Shown: positions 1 through 7,692 of the stretch, in pieces
How the letters are laid out: every line of letters begins with the position of its first letter
Numbering within the stretch: position 1 is the first letter of the stretch
Assembly: GCF_023101685.1 (NCBI RefSeq)
Contig: NZ_CP082165.1
Coordinates: 248,001 to 312,000 of the forward strand
Source of the DNA: Bradyrhizobium sp. 186
Lineage (GTDB): Bacteria; Pseudomonadota; Alphaproteobacteria; Rhizobiales; Xanthobacteraceae
Length of the DNA stretch: 64,000 bases
Direction of reading: 5' to 3'
Made by a program: the position numbers and the translations under genes
The notes under the pieces: model-generated
What the model saw: the letters and a program-made list of their open reading frames with translations, nothing else
Told to the model about the DNA's origin: nothing
Databases searched by the model: none

Positions 1-607
1 GCCAGGCCTGAAGATCCGCCTTGCGAGGGCTGAGTCGCTTGCCGTCATGGCCCAGCGACCGAACGGTCAAGTGCACGTGGGGATGCTTGTCGTCGAGGTG
101 CTGGACGAAGACGTAGTCGTGATTGTAGCCGAACGTCTCGACGGCAAATGCCCGGGCCGAATCCTTGACTGCGACGGCATCGGTGCCAGCCGGCATCGAC
201 AGAATGATGTTGATCGAAAGCGATCCATCGCGGCGGCGCTTGTTGTCGAGAACAGAATCATCCTCCCATTGTTGTTGCAGATCTTTCAATCCGGAACGAC
301 CCGCCATCGTTGCGCCCTGCTCTGTTTCACCATCGAGCTCGCCATTTCGCGTGATGTATGCCAAGTGCGACTTGAGATGCGCCGCGTCCCTGGTGCGACC
401 GGTGATCTTAACCATTACCTCTGGCGCTCGGCGTACGATGCGTTCGAGCTTTGCACGCATCGCAGGCGTAAGGCGGCCGGGAGCGGCCGGATCGGGGATA
501 TCCCACTCGGCCCGCCGTGGGCGCCGATTGGGCGTTTCCCAGACATACGAGATCGGCGGAAGTTCGGAGGCCAGGTCGGTCGGCCGCGGCGAGTGGCGCC
601 TACTCAT
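1..607 (-). CDS. Relaxase (VirD2/MobA type), 3' end beyond window
   Basis: Conjugative relaxase that would nick oriT and carry the transferred strand through the VirB/VirD4 channel. The visible 202 residues begin MSRRHSPRPT. Near residue 180 they contain the histidine metal-binding motif HLDDKHPHVHLTV, the 3H motif of MOBP/MOBQ relaxases. The ATG overlaps the mobC stop in an ATGA arrangement, so the two are translationally coupled. The gene runs off the left edge, so the C-terminal part and full length are unknown. The expected nucleophilic Tyr should lie in the N-terminal region, but I did not assign it. Family assignment is secure; the MOBP versus MOBQ subclass is inference. Confidence 0.85.
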   Translation of the reverse strand, partial: MSRRHSPRPTDLASELPPISYVWETPNRRPRRAEWDIPDPAAPGRLTPAMRAKLERIVRRAPEVMVKITGRTRDAAHLKSHLAYITRNGELDGETEQGATMAGRSGLKDLQQQWEDDSVLDNKRRRDGSLSINIILSMPAGTDAVAVKDSARAFAVETFGYNHDYVFVQHLDDKHPHVHLTVRSLGHDGKRLSPRKADLQAW

Positions 608-1122
608 CGCCGCCCATCCCAATAATTCGCGTTGCCGTGCAGCGCATTGCGTAGTTGCGCAAGCTCTCTTTCAATGACCATTTTGGCCTCTTGAATTGCG
701 GACAGATCGAGCTCAACCGCCCTGCCCTGCAACACACTGGTGTTTGCGGCACGCGCGATCTGGTTGATGTTGCCCCCGATCCGGTTGAGCTCGCGAACGA
801 TCGCGCGAAGCGCGTCGTGCTCGTCCGGGGAATGCTGCACTGGTGACCCCAATCGCGAGCGCACCAGCGCGACAATCCAGCCGGTTCGGGTCATGCCACG
901 CTGATGTGAAACTTCCGCGATCTGCCGCATCTCGCTCTCGCGAAATCGCACCGTCACCTTCTCCGGCCGTCCGACCGGCAACGCCAAGATGCGCGGCGCT
1001 GGCGCGGCTAGGGCATCAGCAATGAGACGCCGCAGCAGCGCGGACTTGCCGCCCTGGGTAGCTGCAAGAATTGAGAACTCCGCAGCGACTTCGTCGGGGA
1101 CGCGAAGCGAGATCAGAGCCAT
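604..1122 (-). CDS. mobC: MobC-like relaxosome accessory protein
   Basis: 172-residue DNA-binding auxiliary of the relaxosome. The N-terminus (MALISLRVPDEVAAEF) looks like a ribbon-helix-helix. Residues about 55-140 carry the bacterial mobilisation domain, with the characteristic LNRIGGNINQIARAAN segment. I chose the ATG at 1122 because GGAG lies 3 bases upstream; a TTG 15 bases earlier has no ribosome binding site. It is followed by the relaxase in ATGA overlap and preceded by the oriT-like region, as expected for a gene whose product binds oriT. A 7-bp inverted repeat 18 bases upstream (1140-1156) may be its binding site or an autoregulatory operator. Confidence 0.85.
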   Translation of the reverse strand: MALISLRVPDEVAAEFSILAATQGGKSALLRRLIADALAAPAPRILALPVGRPEKVTVRFRESEMRQIAEVSHQRGMTRTGWIVALVRSRLGSPVQHSPDEHDALRAIVRELNRIGGNINQIARAANTSVLQGRAVELDLSAIQEAKMVIERELAQLRNALHGNANYWDGRR

Positions 1123-1139
1123 GCACTCCAATCCCAATC

Positions 1140-1185
1140 GCGATGTAATACATCGCTGGCGCGAAGCCTATCCTGCACTAGAAAG
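1140..1185 (+). other. oriT: Candidate oriT: inverted repeat plus IncP/VirD2-type nic core
   Basis: The gene-free stretch 1123-1546 upstream of mobC holds an inverted repeat (GCGATGT-AAT-ACATCGC, 1140-1156). TATCCTGC follows 12 bases later at 1169-1176. The RP4 and Ti-border nic regions share ATCCTG followed by a pyrimidine, with cleavage after the G, so a nick between 1175 and 1176 on the plus strand is predicted. Transfer from there would move parAB and repABC first and mob last. Position, repeat and neighbouring genes agree, but nicking is inferred. Confidence 0.6.
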
Positions 1186-1209
1186 CGCGAATCCTTCGAC
1201 CCCCTCCAT

Positions 1210-1225
1210 GTTGGTTCAAACCAAC
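1210..1225. repeat. Palindrome GTTGGTTCAAACCAAC, copy 1
   Basis: A 7-2-7 perfect inverted repeat between oriT and parB. Its reverse complement is identical to the copy at 3343-3358 upstream of parA, so the two sites bracket the parAB operon. It could be a ParB-binding centromere or an operator. Confidence 0.7.
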
Positions 1226-1546
1226 GGGCTCGACATTCAAAGCTCGGAAGTTGCTGCAGGTGAGATCCAACCCAGCCGGCGATCGATGCGGAGAGTTCCT
1301 CTGGGAATGACGCAGCCGTCGCCCCTAATGCTGGTACTTCACGAGCCCCGCGCGTGCAGATCGGCAACATTAGTACCGAGCATGTGGACCGCGGCTTTCC
1401 AGCAGCCTCCGGCCTCTCTACGGCGCTGTGGGGGGCGCGTTCGGCCTCCGGCTGCTGCGCTAACGCGCCATCCTTCGAATGGGAAATCCGCTGCGCCGGC
1501 GCACCAACTGTAGCAGCGTTTCTGAGGAAGCTCTCTAAGACAAGCT

Positions 1547-2527
1547 TCATGCGAACAGGATCTCTTCAATTGTGACCGTCGATGCCGGAACCTCTTCCGC
1601 TTCTTCTGCGCCATCGATCAGCAGCACGGCATGGCGTGAGCCTTGAGACGCGAGTCGATCGACCAGAAGACAGCCACTTCGATCTTGGTGACGCACTCTG
1701 ATCGTCAGTGATGGGCTCATTCGCGCGTTCCGATCGACCGAAGAGTGGGAGGACTTTTCCGCGATCGCCGTTACACGGTCTGTCTCTATGGGTCGCAATG
1801 CCGCTTGCGTTGCGACCGGGCTTCGCGGTGGTTGATCTCCAGGAGGCCCCTCGCCGTCAGCAGGGGAACCGCGGACCTCAGTGCGAATTTTGCGGGCCAG
1901 CTGACGGGCGTGTGCGTCGGTGAAGCTCTCCTGTGCTGCGCATAAGGTCTCGACGGCGTTGGGCTGCTCACGCCAAGCCTGGTAGAGTTCATACACAGCA
2001 CGGATTGATGAGCCGGCAAGCTTCGATCGGAGGAACTCCGGCATACTCTGGACCGAAGCGTAGCGAGAAACCCAGTCCTTAGGCTTACCCAGCTTGCGCG
2101 AGATGTCAGCTTGGTTATCACCCCGCTCCAAGCGGTCCGCGATGAATGCCGCAATTTCGGGGGCATTGAGGTCGTCGCGCTGAATATTCTCGATCATCTG
2201 AACATAACGATCCGCAGAACCAACGGCATGAATGAAAGTCGGGATGTCGCGGAGCCCGGCGCGCTTCGCAGCACGATACCGCCTCGCACCCATGATGATC
2301 ACGTACCGGCCTTCCTCGGTCGCTTGTCGCAGCACGATCGGTTGCAGCACGCCATGCTGACGGACCGATTCCGCAAGCTCCTCGAGCTTCGGTTCGTCGA
2401 AGCTGCGACGAGGCTGGTCCGGATCTTCGTCAATACGGTCGATGGCGATGCAAGTCGGTTGTCCGATTGTGGCGGCACCATCTTCCGCGACGTCGATGAG
2501 CTGCTTAAAGCTGAGATCAAGCGCCAT
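1547..2527 (-). CDS. parB: ParB/Spo0J-family partition protein
   Basis: 326-residue centromere-binding protein that works with the upstream ParA. The N-terminal CTPase/ParB domain (about residues 25-120) includes IDRIDEDPDQPRR, the VLQPIVLR segment and IIMGARRYRAAKRAG, matching ParB boxes I and II. An HTH region follows (NQADISRKLGKPKDWVSRY). The start at 2527 is chosen because this ATG overlaps the parA stop by 11 bases, giving translational coupling; the upstream extension lacks ParB similarity. This is a second ParB-type protein besides RepB, so the replicon carries two partition operons. Confidence 0.88.
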   Translation of the reverse strand: MALDLSFKQLIDVAEDGAATIGQPTCIAIDRIDEDPDQPRRSFDEPKLEELAESVRQHGVLQPIVLRQATEEGRYVIIMGARRYRAAKRAGLRDIPTFIHAVGSADRYVQMIENIQRDDLNAPEIAAFIADRLERGDNQADISRKLGKPKDWVSRYASVQSMPEFLRSKLAGSSIRAVYELYQAWREQPNAVETLCAAQESFTDAHARQLARKIRTEVRGSPADGEGPPGDQPPRSPVATQAALRPIETDRVTAIAEKSSHSSVDRNARMSPSLTIRVRHQDRSGCLLVDRLASQGSRHAVLLIDGAEEAEEVPASTVTIEEILFA

Positions 2528-3278
2528 GTGCCGTCTCGTCCATCTGCGCGACGATCTTGGCGAGAACATCGCGGATTTCTCGGCCAGCCTCCTGCGCAGA
2601 GCGGCGCTTCAGCTTCCAGACCGGCAGGCGTTCTGCGACGGCCTCAGCGTAGCCGTCCCTTGCAACGATCTGGCCCGGGAAGACATATTTGCCCGCCTCG
2701 CGCAAGAGTTGCTCAAGATGGGTCCTTTGACGGGGCGACTTCGTGTTGAAGTTCGAAGGCAGCAACCCGAGGAACCTCGTATCCTGGCGGCCATAGCGCC
2801 TCTGCACGCCGATCACGGTCTGCATCAGACCTTTGACGCCCTTGATCGAATAGTCCTCCAGATAGATAGGGGCCAGCACATGCGAGGCCGCAACCAAACA
2901 GCCGACACTGCGAAGTCCCAGTGACGGCGGCGTATCGATGACGCAGGCGTCGAACTGATCCGACGCGAAAGCGAGGTTCTCTTGCAGAGTCGTTATGGCG
3001 GTCGCGTTGCTGCGATCGAGATCAGTCAGCGAACTATCGGCCGGCGCGAGCGTTAGGCCTTCATCTTCCCGAGGTACGACGCGTATCCCCGGCTTGAACA
3101 GATCCGCGGCTAACGTTGAACCGGCGTAGTGCCTCAACGTATCCGACGCATTGCTCTGCGCATCGACGTCGATCACGAGAACGCGGAGATCCGCTTCCGC
3201 CATGAACCAAGCCAAATGCACCGCAAGCGTCGTCTTCCCGACCCCGCCCTTTTGATTGTTGATGACAATGGTCTTCAT
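2517..3278 (-). CDS. parA: ParA-family partition ATPase
   Basis: 253-residue small (type Ib-like) ParA without an N-terminal HTH. The deviant Walker A motif NQKGGVGKTTLAVHLA begins at residue 8. The A' motif is VLVIDVDAQSNAS, and Walker B is CVIDTPPSLGL at about residue 112. It forms an operon with parB, whose start codon lies within its 3' end. It would segregate the plasmid by ATP-dependent nucleoid gradients. The upstream region holds the second GTTGGTT palindrome, a plausible ParB or ParA operator. Confidence 0.92.
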   Translation of the reverse strand: MKTIVINNQKGGVGKTTLAVHLAWFMAEADLRVLVIDVDAQSNASDTLRHYAGSTLAADLFKPGIRVVPREDEGLTLAPADSSLTDLDRSNATAITTLQENLAFASDQFDACVIDTPPSLGLRSVGCLVAASHVLAPIYLEDYSIKGVKGLMQTVIGVQRRYGRQDTRFLGLLPSNFNTKSPRQRTHLEQLLREAGKYVFPGQIVARDGYAEAVAERLPVWKLKRRSAQEAGREIRDVLAKIVAQMDETAHGA

Positions 3279-3888
3279 CTTAAGGTCCGAAATGGTGTAA
3301 CAGCGCGGAGGTCATATTCTCGTCCGCCATGTCCTGGGGGATGTTGGTTTGAACCAACAGACGATTGCGAATCCGGTCACCGGAACGATCCCGGAATTCA
3401 TCCGGCGAATCCCCTGCCAGAAGAGTCAGGTCAGTCCATAGCCCTCGAGGGGAAGAAATTCTGGGACGCGAGACTGGGATTGTGCTCGTTGCTGGGCGCT
3501 CTGCGACACGGTCGCGAGAGGATCGTCACGCGAAGGTGCGGAGACCGCTTGTGGGCTCCGGGACCGTCGCCGCGGCGGCGCGAGTAGAGCCGTGCCCGAA
3601 GGGGCGCGCGCAAGCAGGCAAGGCTGTAAGAGCCGCAGGAAGCTTTGAATTAAGAGCCGATCTCTTGCGGGCGGCTGTTGTGATCAGGACTGGCGCAATT
3701 GCAAGCTAGGCATTGCGACGCGCGCGTCCCGATGGCGAAGTCTCCATCGAGGAGAGATTCAATCCGGCAATAGGACGGGTGCGCGGCATTTCCGCCCTCA
3801 ATTGACCTATCGATAAAACGAATCGATCTGCCCGGTCGATTCATAAAACTCATTGGACGCCGCTTCCCTAGGAAGCGAGAATCTGTCC
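3279..3888. other. Gene-free region upstream of parA
   Basis: About 600 bases with no convincing gene on either strand. The only clear structure is the palindrome at 3343-3358, which probably belongs to the parA promoter or centromere. Confidence 0.5.
3343..3358. repeat. Palindrome GTTGGTTTGAACCAAC, copy 2
   Basis: Inverted 7-2-7 repeat 65 bases upstream of the parA start, identical (in reverse complement) to copy 1 at 1210-1225. Both are preceded by AT on the plus strand. It is a candidate parS or parAB operator. Confidence 0.7.
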
Positions 3889-4149
3889 GTGCCGAACCCC
3901 GAACCAGAACCGCTTCATCTGCGCCGCATCGATGCCGCCCACAATATGCGGCGGTTTTATGCGCTGTCCACGCAGCCCACCTTGTTCGGAGAAATGTCGG
4001 TGATCCGCAATTGGGGCCGGATCGGCACGAGTGGCAAGACCATGGTGCAGACCTTCGATGGTAGTGCGGAGGCGATCGAAGCATTCGTATGCCTGGAGCG
4101 TGCCAAGCGGAGGCGCGGTTACGCTGTCGCGGACGAAAAACCGTCTTAA
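3889..4149 (+). CDS. WGR-domain protein
   Basis: 86-residue protein dominated by a WGR domain: MRRFYALSTQPTLFGEM, then VIRNWGRIGTSGKTM and an AIEAFVCLERAKRRRGY tail. WGR domains bind nucleic acid ends in PARPs and occur as small stand-alone proteins in Hyphomicrobiales, where their role is unknown. No ATG precedes the conserved part except within it (3946). The GTG at 3889 begins the segment PNPEPEPLHLRRID that seems to belong to the family, so I prefer it; a TTG at 3853 is also open. It stands alone, oriented away from parA. Confidence 0.75.
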   Translation: MPNPEPEPLHLRRIDAAHNMRRFYALSTQPTLFGEMSVIRNWGRIGTSGKTMVQTFDGSAEAIEAFVCLERAKRRRGYAVADEKPS

Positions 4150-4254
4150 TCTGACAATTTTTCGAAGATTACGGCTCTGCCTGCGATGCCGGCTCTATCT
4201 GTTCCACGGCCTTGATGCCAGACGAGCAAAATCGAAACAAGACGGACTCGTCCC

Positions 4255-4526
4255 ATGACAACTGCCAATGAGATCGCCGAAAAGATTGTAGCCGAGAACG
4301 ACCTGACAAAGGCTCAGGCGAAAACCATCGTCGATAGCGTTTTCAAGGCGAGCGCTGATGCGGCCGTGAGCGGAGCCGAGACGAGCCTTCCCGGGTTCGG
4401 CAAGTTCAAAGTCAGACCGGCGCAACGATTACGATCGCAGCTTCCAGGAAGCTGACATTTACGCCTGCCAAAGCCATCAAGGATGGTCTCAACGGAGGAG
4501 CGGACCGTAACGACGGTGCATCGTAA
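4255..4526 (+). pseudogene. HU-family DNA-binding protein, broken by internal deletion
   Basis: The first 52 codons read as a normal HU/IHF protein (MTTANEIAEKIVAENDLTKA, then LPGFGKFKV). After the FKV codons the frame changes. The typical C-terminal HU end resumes in another frame as TGATITIAASRKLTFTPAKA, followed by IKDGL and a stop at 4524-4526. About a dozen residues of the DNA-binding arm (the usual PAREGRNPA segment) are missing, with a length change that is not a multiple of three. The intact frame would end early at 4455. This is a recent lesion, because both halves remain well conserved. Confidence 0.8.
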
Positions 4527-4536
4527 GACGCAAGAC

Positions 4537-4556
4537 GAGGGGGCTTATGCCCCCTC
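4537..4556 (-). terminator. GC hairpin at 3' end of the 47-residue gene
   Basis: GAGGGGGC-TTAT-GCCCCCTC, an 8-bp stem whose loop contains the stop codon of the minus-strand gene. No T run follows, so it may act as an mRNA-stabilising or pausing hairpin rather than an intrinsic terminator. Confidence 0.5.
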
Positions 4557-4688
4557 CTCGGCCGCGAGCGCTTCGTTGCGTTGGCAGATGAGTTCGGCCA
4601 GTTCGACTTCGAGCGCCTTGCGCTCCGCCGGCGTGAACACGCATTCGCGCAGCTCGGCGCGCAATTCTTCAATGGTGTCGACGGTCAT
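4545..4688 (-). CDS. Small conserved-looking protein, 47 residues
   Basis: The product begins MTVDTIEELRAELRECV and is an acidic, helical protein with regular Leu/Glu spacing (ELRAELRE, KALEVELAELICQRNEALAAEE), suggesting a short coiled coil. The ATG is clean and the stop sits in the loop of a GC hairpin. It lies 63 bases downstream of the DUF736 gene on the same strand, so it may belong to that operon. I do not recognise the family. It is supported by codon pattern and context only. Confidence 0.6.
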   Translation of the reverse strand: MTVDTIEELRAELRECVFTPAERKALEVELAELICQRNEALAAEEGA

Positions 4689-4751
4689 GATCGCATCTCC
4701 GGTAGAAGGGAAGCAGGCCCCGCCTTGCGACGGAGCCCGTTGGCTGGAGCT

Positions 4752-5063
4752 TCAATCCCGGTTCGGCCGGGACCAGATCAGTTGGAGGCCTTCCGCGCCT
4801 TCGACCTCGATCAGAGTGGCGTAGATCGGAGCGGGGAAGCTCGGATCGTCCAGTTTGACGGAGAGGTAGTCGCGCTCGGTGTCCTTGGCGGTCTTCTGCC
4901 AGGCGGCGCCCAACTCGACGTTGCCAGAGTAGATGCGGAAGTGCGGTCCCTTGTCGGAAGGGTTGTCGACGCGGATCAGCTTGGCCTTGACGTTGAGGTT
5001 GAGCGTCTTGATCGCGCCGGAGAAGCCATTGCCCGTGGACGTGAAGGTGCCGATGGTAGCCAT
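4752..5063 (-). CDS. DUF736 family protein, copy 1
   Basis: 103 residues starting [16 protein letters not shown] and ending LIWSRPNRD, full length for DUF736, a family found on rhizobial plasmids and ICEs and of unknown function. The start at 5063 is fixed by the family N-terminus. A second copy about 85 percent identical by eye lies at 17860-18171, and the two genes also share about 250 bases of upstream sequence. A hairpin sits 25 bases upstream of the start codon. Confidence 0.85.
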   Translation of the reverse strand: MATIGTFTSTGNGFSGAIKTLNLNVKAKLIRVDNPSDKGPHFRIYSGNVELGAAWQKTAKDTERDYLSVKLDDPSFPAPIYATLIEVEGAEGLQLIWSRPNRD

Positions 5064-5087
5064 TGTCTCATTCCCTTGGTTTTCTCG

Positions 5088-5106
5088 GGCCGCGCCTATC
5101 GCGACC
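5088..5106 (-). promoter_or_regulatory. Leader hairpin upstream of DUF736 copy 1
   Basis: GGCCGCG-CCTAT-CGCGACC with one mismatch, 25 bases from the start codon. Near-identical hairpins occur at the same distance in front of DUF736 copy 2 and ardC. It may be a translational control element or a protein-binding site. Confidence 0.5.
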
Positions 5107-5733
5107 TCGATGGCGGTCGTGAGACCGGAGGCGATCGACCTGCACCCAAAGGGCCGAAATGAAATGGAGGGCGGCCGGCAGCGACTTTCTTGGACCGCGA
5201 GGAATGGTGCGGAGCGCCAGGGGAAGAAAGTCGAGAACGGACGTTGCAGGGACAAGATCGAGAGCCCGCGAAGCGGGATCGGCCTTCGGTCAGACCAGCC
5301 TTTATCGAGGACGCTGATGGGTGCGCCCGTCGCGAAAACACATGGAATGAAGACAGGCGGCCCTAATCCGCTCGGCCATTCGGATCTCAGGCAACGGTCG
5401 TGGCAGCAAAATGCGGCTCACTTCAAGTAGGCGCACCTAGACGGTGCGATCATCACCTGCAATGGAGGTCGTTGCCGTCAGCAATCTCGGCGCACCTGTC
5501 GAAGTCGCCATCGCAATCGATAACGAGGCATGCACGACGTAACCGCCGTGTGGATGCAATCTCGCCCGCCGCGTCCACGCGACCACCCTGCGCGGCGCCA
5601 AGAGATCCTAGCGTCGGCGCACATGCTGGCCGCCGACTCGGTCGCCAGAGCATGGATAACCATGGTGATGATGCGGAGCTCGCGTTAGTACAGGCTCACC
5701 CTGCAGCATGAACCGCACTGGCGCACGCGCGCG
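5107..5733. other. Gene-free region, first 200 bases repeated at 18.2 kb
   Basis: No gene is recognised. The part up to about 5300 resembles the region upstream of the second DUF736 gene (18216-18420), including the shared words GGGGAAGAAAGTCG and CCTTCGGTCAGAC. The remainder shows nothing I can interpret. Confidence 0.5.
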
Positions 5734-6153
5734 TCATCGCCTACGCCGCGCGATCTCGTCAGCGACCAAGCCCTCCGCCCGCACCAGCCGCTCATGCAGG
5801 GTCTCGAACATATCGAGGATGTCATCATTGGGTTCATTCTTGCCCTGCTCGATCGCTTCGGCGACGAGTTCATCGAGGGGCATCTCCTTCAATTGGCCTT
5901 TCTCCAGAAGCTCTTCAAAAAGACTATCGCTGCTCGGCTGCGGTTGGATACGACCGTCGGAGTTGCACCAGACGGTGAATGTCTGTTGTTCCAGAACGGC
6001 GTGCTCGACCATCTCCGCATCCAACGGAATCAGCGTCCCCCAGGCCTCGCCCGCCTCGTCCGCGAACCCCGCCACGTACATCCGCTGCTCCGCGGCGCCT
6101 TCATCACGAGGCTGGAAAAACGGCGTGAGGATGATTGGAGCGTGGTTTGCCAT
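5734..6153 (-). CDS. Hypothetical protein, 139 residues
   Basis: Soluble acidic protein starting MANHAPIILTPFFQPRDEGA. The first half looks like a compact beta domain (MYVAGFADEAGEAWGTLIPL). The second half is a long charged helix (residues about 80-139, ELLEKGQLKEMPLDELVAEA and following). It lies 108 bases downstream of repC on the same strand, so it may be co-transcribed with the replication operon. I do not recognise the family. The ATG at 6153 follows an ordinary purine-rich leader. Confidence 0.65.
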   Translation of the reverse strand: MANHAPIILTPFFQPRDEGAAEQRMYVAGFADEAGEAWGTLIPLDAEMVEHAVLEQQTFTVWCNSDGRIQPQPSSDSLFEELLEKGQLKEMPLDELVAEAIEQGKNEPNDDILDMFETLHERLVRAEGLVADEIARRRR

Positions 6154-6261
6154 GACGATCTCTCCGAACGGCTTTGCGTCGACACAGCGCAGAAGCCGGG
6201 TCAGTGCGGGTATTTGCGATCACACGAAAAAGGCAAGGTCTGGGAACGGCGCCTCATCGCC

Positions 6262-7494
6262 TCACGCCCGCTGCTTATCTCGCCGGCGAGAATTGATCTG
6301 CGCCATCAGGATCGGGCCAAGCGAAAATTCGCCGACCTCGGCTTTTCGCGTCAAACCGCGCAGATAACCGCCGGCGGAATTGATCGCCGTCCCGCGCTGC
6401 AGGATACACGCGACGACGATGGCTGCGGGCACCTCGCCCATAACCTTTTGCGCCTCCTCCCAGGCGCTCGGGCTGATCCCCAGCATCGATCGCACAACGG
6501 CCGCTGTGGCCAGGAAATCGCGCCAGTTCGAAATCCCACCCTTCGCATAATCGACGATGTCCGGGCAGGCACTCAGGACCATTCCTAACGGATACGACCC
6601 CTCCCCGACTCGCGGGGGTTGAGGTTTGGGCTCAGCTCCCGCCGCCCTGCCTTCTCGAAAGACAGGTTCAAGATCAATAGGGGCGTCTGGTTTTGAATTC
6701 TGTATGTGGCGCTCAGAATGGGACTCATTGGCGCTCGGATTCTTGGATTTGATGTGTTCTTCCAGAAGATTGAGCACGTCGTCGGCGAGCTGAGACAACT
6801 CGTCGGCGATCGGCTCGAGCTCCTGGCGCGTAGCCGTGCGCGGAATCTGATCGACGATCGCGCGGAAGGCAGCGTGCACGACCTGCCAATCGGCAGGCCC
6901 CTGCCCTCCCCTTCGCGTCGGGACGGCTTCCTCGATGCCAGTTGCAATCATCTTCGCGATGTCGCGCCGGCACAGCGTGATGCGCTCTCGTACGAGCCTG
7001 AGTGCGCGGGCCTCGGCTTCGATATCGGCCGCCAGGCTCTCGAACTCCTCCGAGCGCACGACGAGCGGCGACAGATCGAAGCCGAAGGCGAACTCGATTT
7101 CGCCCGCATTGTCCTTCCGCGCATAGCGCTTGCCATTCGGACTGTCGCGCCGAACGATCAGGCCCGCGTCGACCAGCACAGCAAGGTGACGACGAAGCGT
7201 CGATGCCGGCATGCCGTGCGCCCGCCGGGTGAGTTGATGGTTTGACGGAAAAACAATCAGATCATCCTCCCCGGTGAGCGCGGTTTCGGGATGGAAGGTC
7301 AGCAGCGCGTTTAGTACCGAGAGCGAGCGCTCCGACACGCCAAGGCGCGGCCGTGCCGTGCAGATGGCGTGGAAGATCTTCCACTTGTGCACGATCTTTT
7401 CGGGAGGACGTTCGGTTGCGACCATCTGGCTTGCCACATGGGCAAGCGTCAGCGATCGCCGCCCAAAGGGCGTCGTTGGAGAGTGTGACTGCAT
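6262..7494 (-). CDS. repC: Replication initiator RepC
   Basis: 410-residue initiator of repABC plasmids, third gene of the operon, essential for replication and acting in cis on an origin inside its own gene. The N-terminal winged-helix domain is typical: FGRRSLTLAHVASQ, then SVLNALLTFHPET and PASTLRRHLAVLVDAGLIVR. The C-terminal domain (about 280-410) contains YPLGMVLSACPDIVDYAKGG and GISPSAWEEAQ, both family hallmarks. The repB-repC gap of 198 bases carries the antisense ctRNA that should limit RepC translation. Full length for the family. Confidence 0.93.
   Translation of the reverse strand: MQSHSPTTPFGRRSLTLAHVASQMVATERPPEKIVHKWKIFHAICTARPRLGVSERSLSVLNALLTFHPETALTGEDDLIVFPSNHQLTRRAHGMPASTLRRHLAVLVDAGLIVRRDSPNGKRYARKDNAGEIEFAFGFDLSPLVVRSEEFESLAADIEAEARALRLVRERITLCRRDIAKMIATGIEEAVPTRRGGQGPADWQVVHAAFRAIVDQIPRTATRQELEPIADELSQLADDVLNLLEEHIKSKNPSANESHSERHIQNSKPDAPIDLEPVFREGRAAGAEPKPQPPRVGEGSYPLGMVLSACPDIVDYAKGGISNWRDFLATAAVVRSMLGISPSAWEEAQKVMGEVPAAIVVACILQRGTAINSAGGYLRGLTRKAEVGEFSLGPILMAQINSRRRDKQRA
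6660..6775. other. oriV: Candidate oriV inside repC
   Basis: The middle of repC has a locally AT-richer stretch between the two conserved domains. In characterised repABC plasmids the origin lies within repC in such a region. This is placement by analogy only; no iterons are visible. Confidence 0.3.
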
Positions 7495-7596
7495 GTCTTT
7501 GCCTCAGCTGGGCAAAGAAAACCTGCTCGCCGAAACGGCGATTAAAATCGCGTAGAAACTCTTGACTGCGATTCGCGAAAGTGATTCTCTGTCAGT

Positions 7597-7652
7597 CGCC
7601 AAACTTGAAGAGAGGGCTTCCGGAACTCCGTTTCGGGGGCCTTTTTTCTTTT
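7597..7652 (+). ncRNA. ctRNA (incA-type antisense RNA) between repB and repC
   Basis: The strand opposite repABC has TTGACT at 7562-7567, a 17-base spacer and a weak -10 (TTCTCT, 7585-7590). A strong terminator ends about 55 bases after the predicted start. Size, location and orientation match the small antisense RNAs of repABC plasmids, which pair with the repB-repC leader and block RepC translation, giving copy-number control and incompatibility. The 5' end is an estimate. Confidence 0.75.
7615..7652 (+). terminator. Intrinsic terminator of the ctRNA
   Basis: An 11-bp stem: GGC+TTCCGGAA pairs with TTTCGGGG+GCC around the loop CTCCG, with three G-T pairs. TTTTTTCTTTT follows. On the other strand the same hairpin lies in the repC leader, where it can occlude or expose the repC ribosome binding site. 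Confidence 0.85.
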
Positions 7653-7692
7653 CCCTCGTCTGCTCCTTGTTCGTGTTTACGGGACGAGGCGA

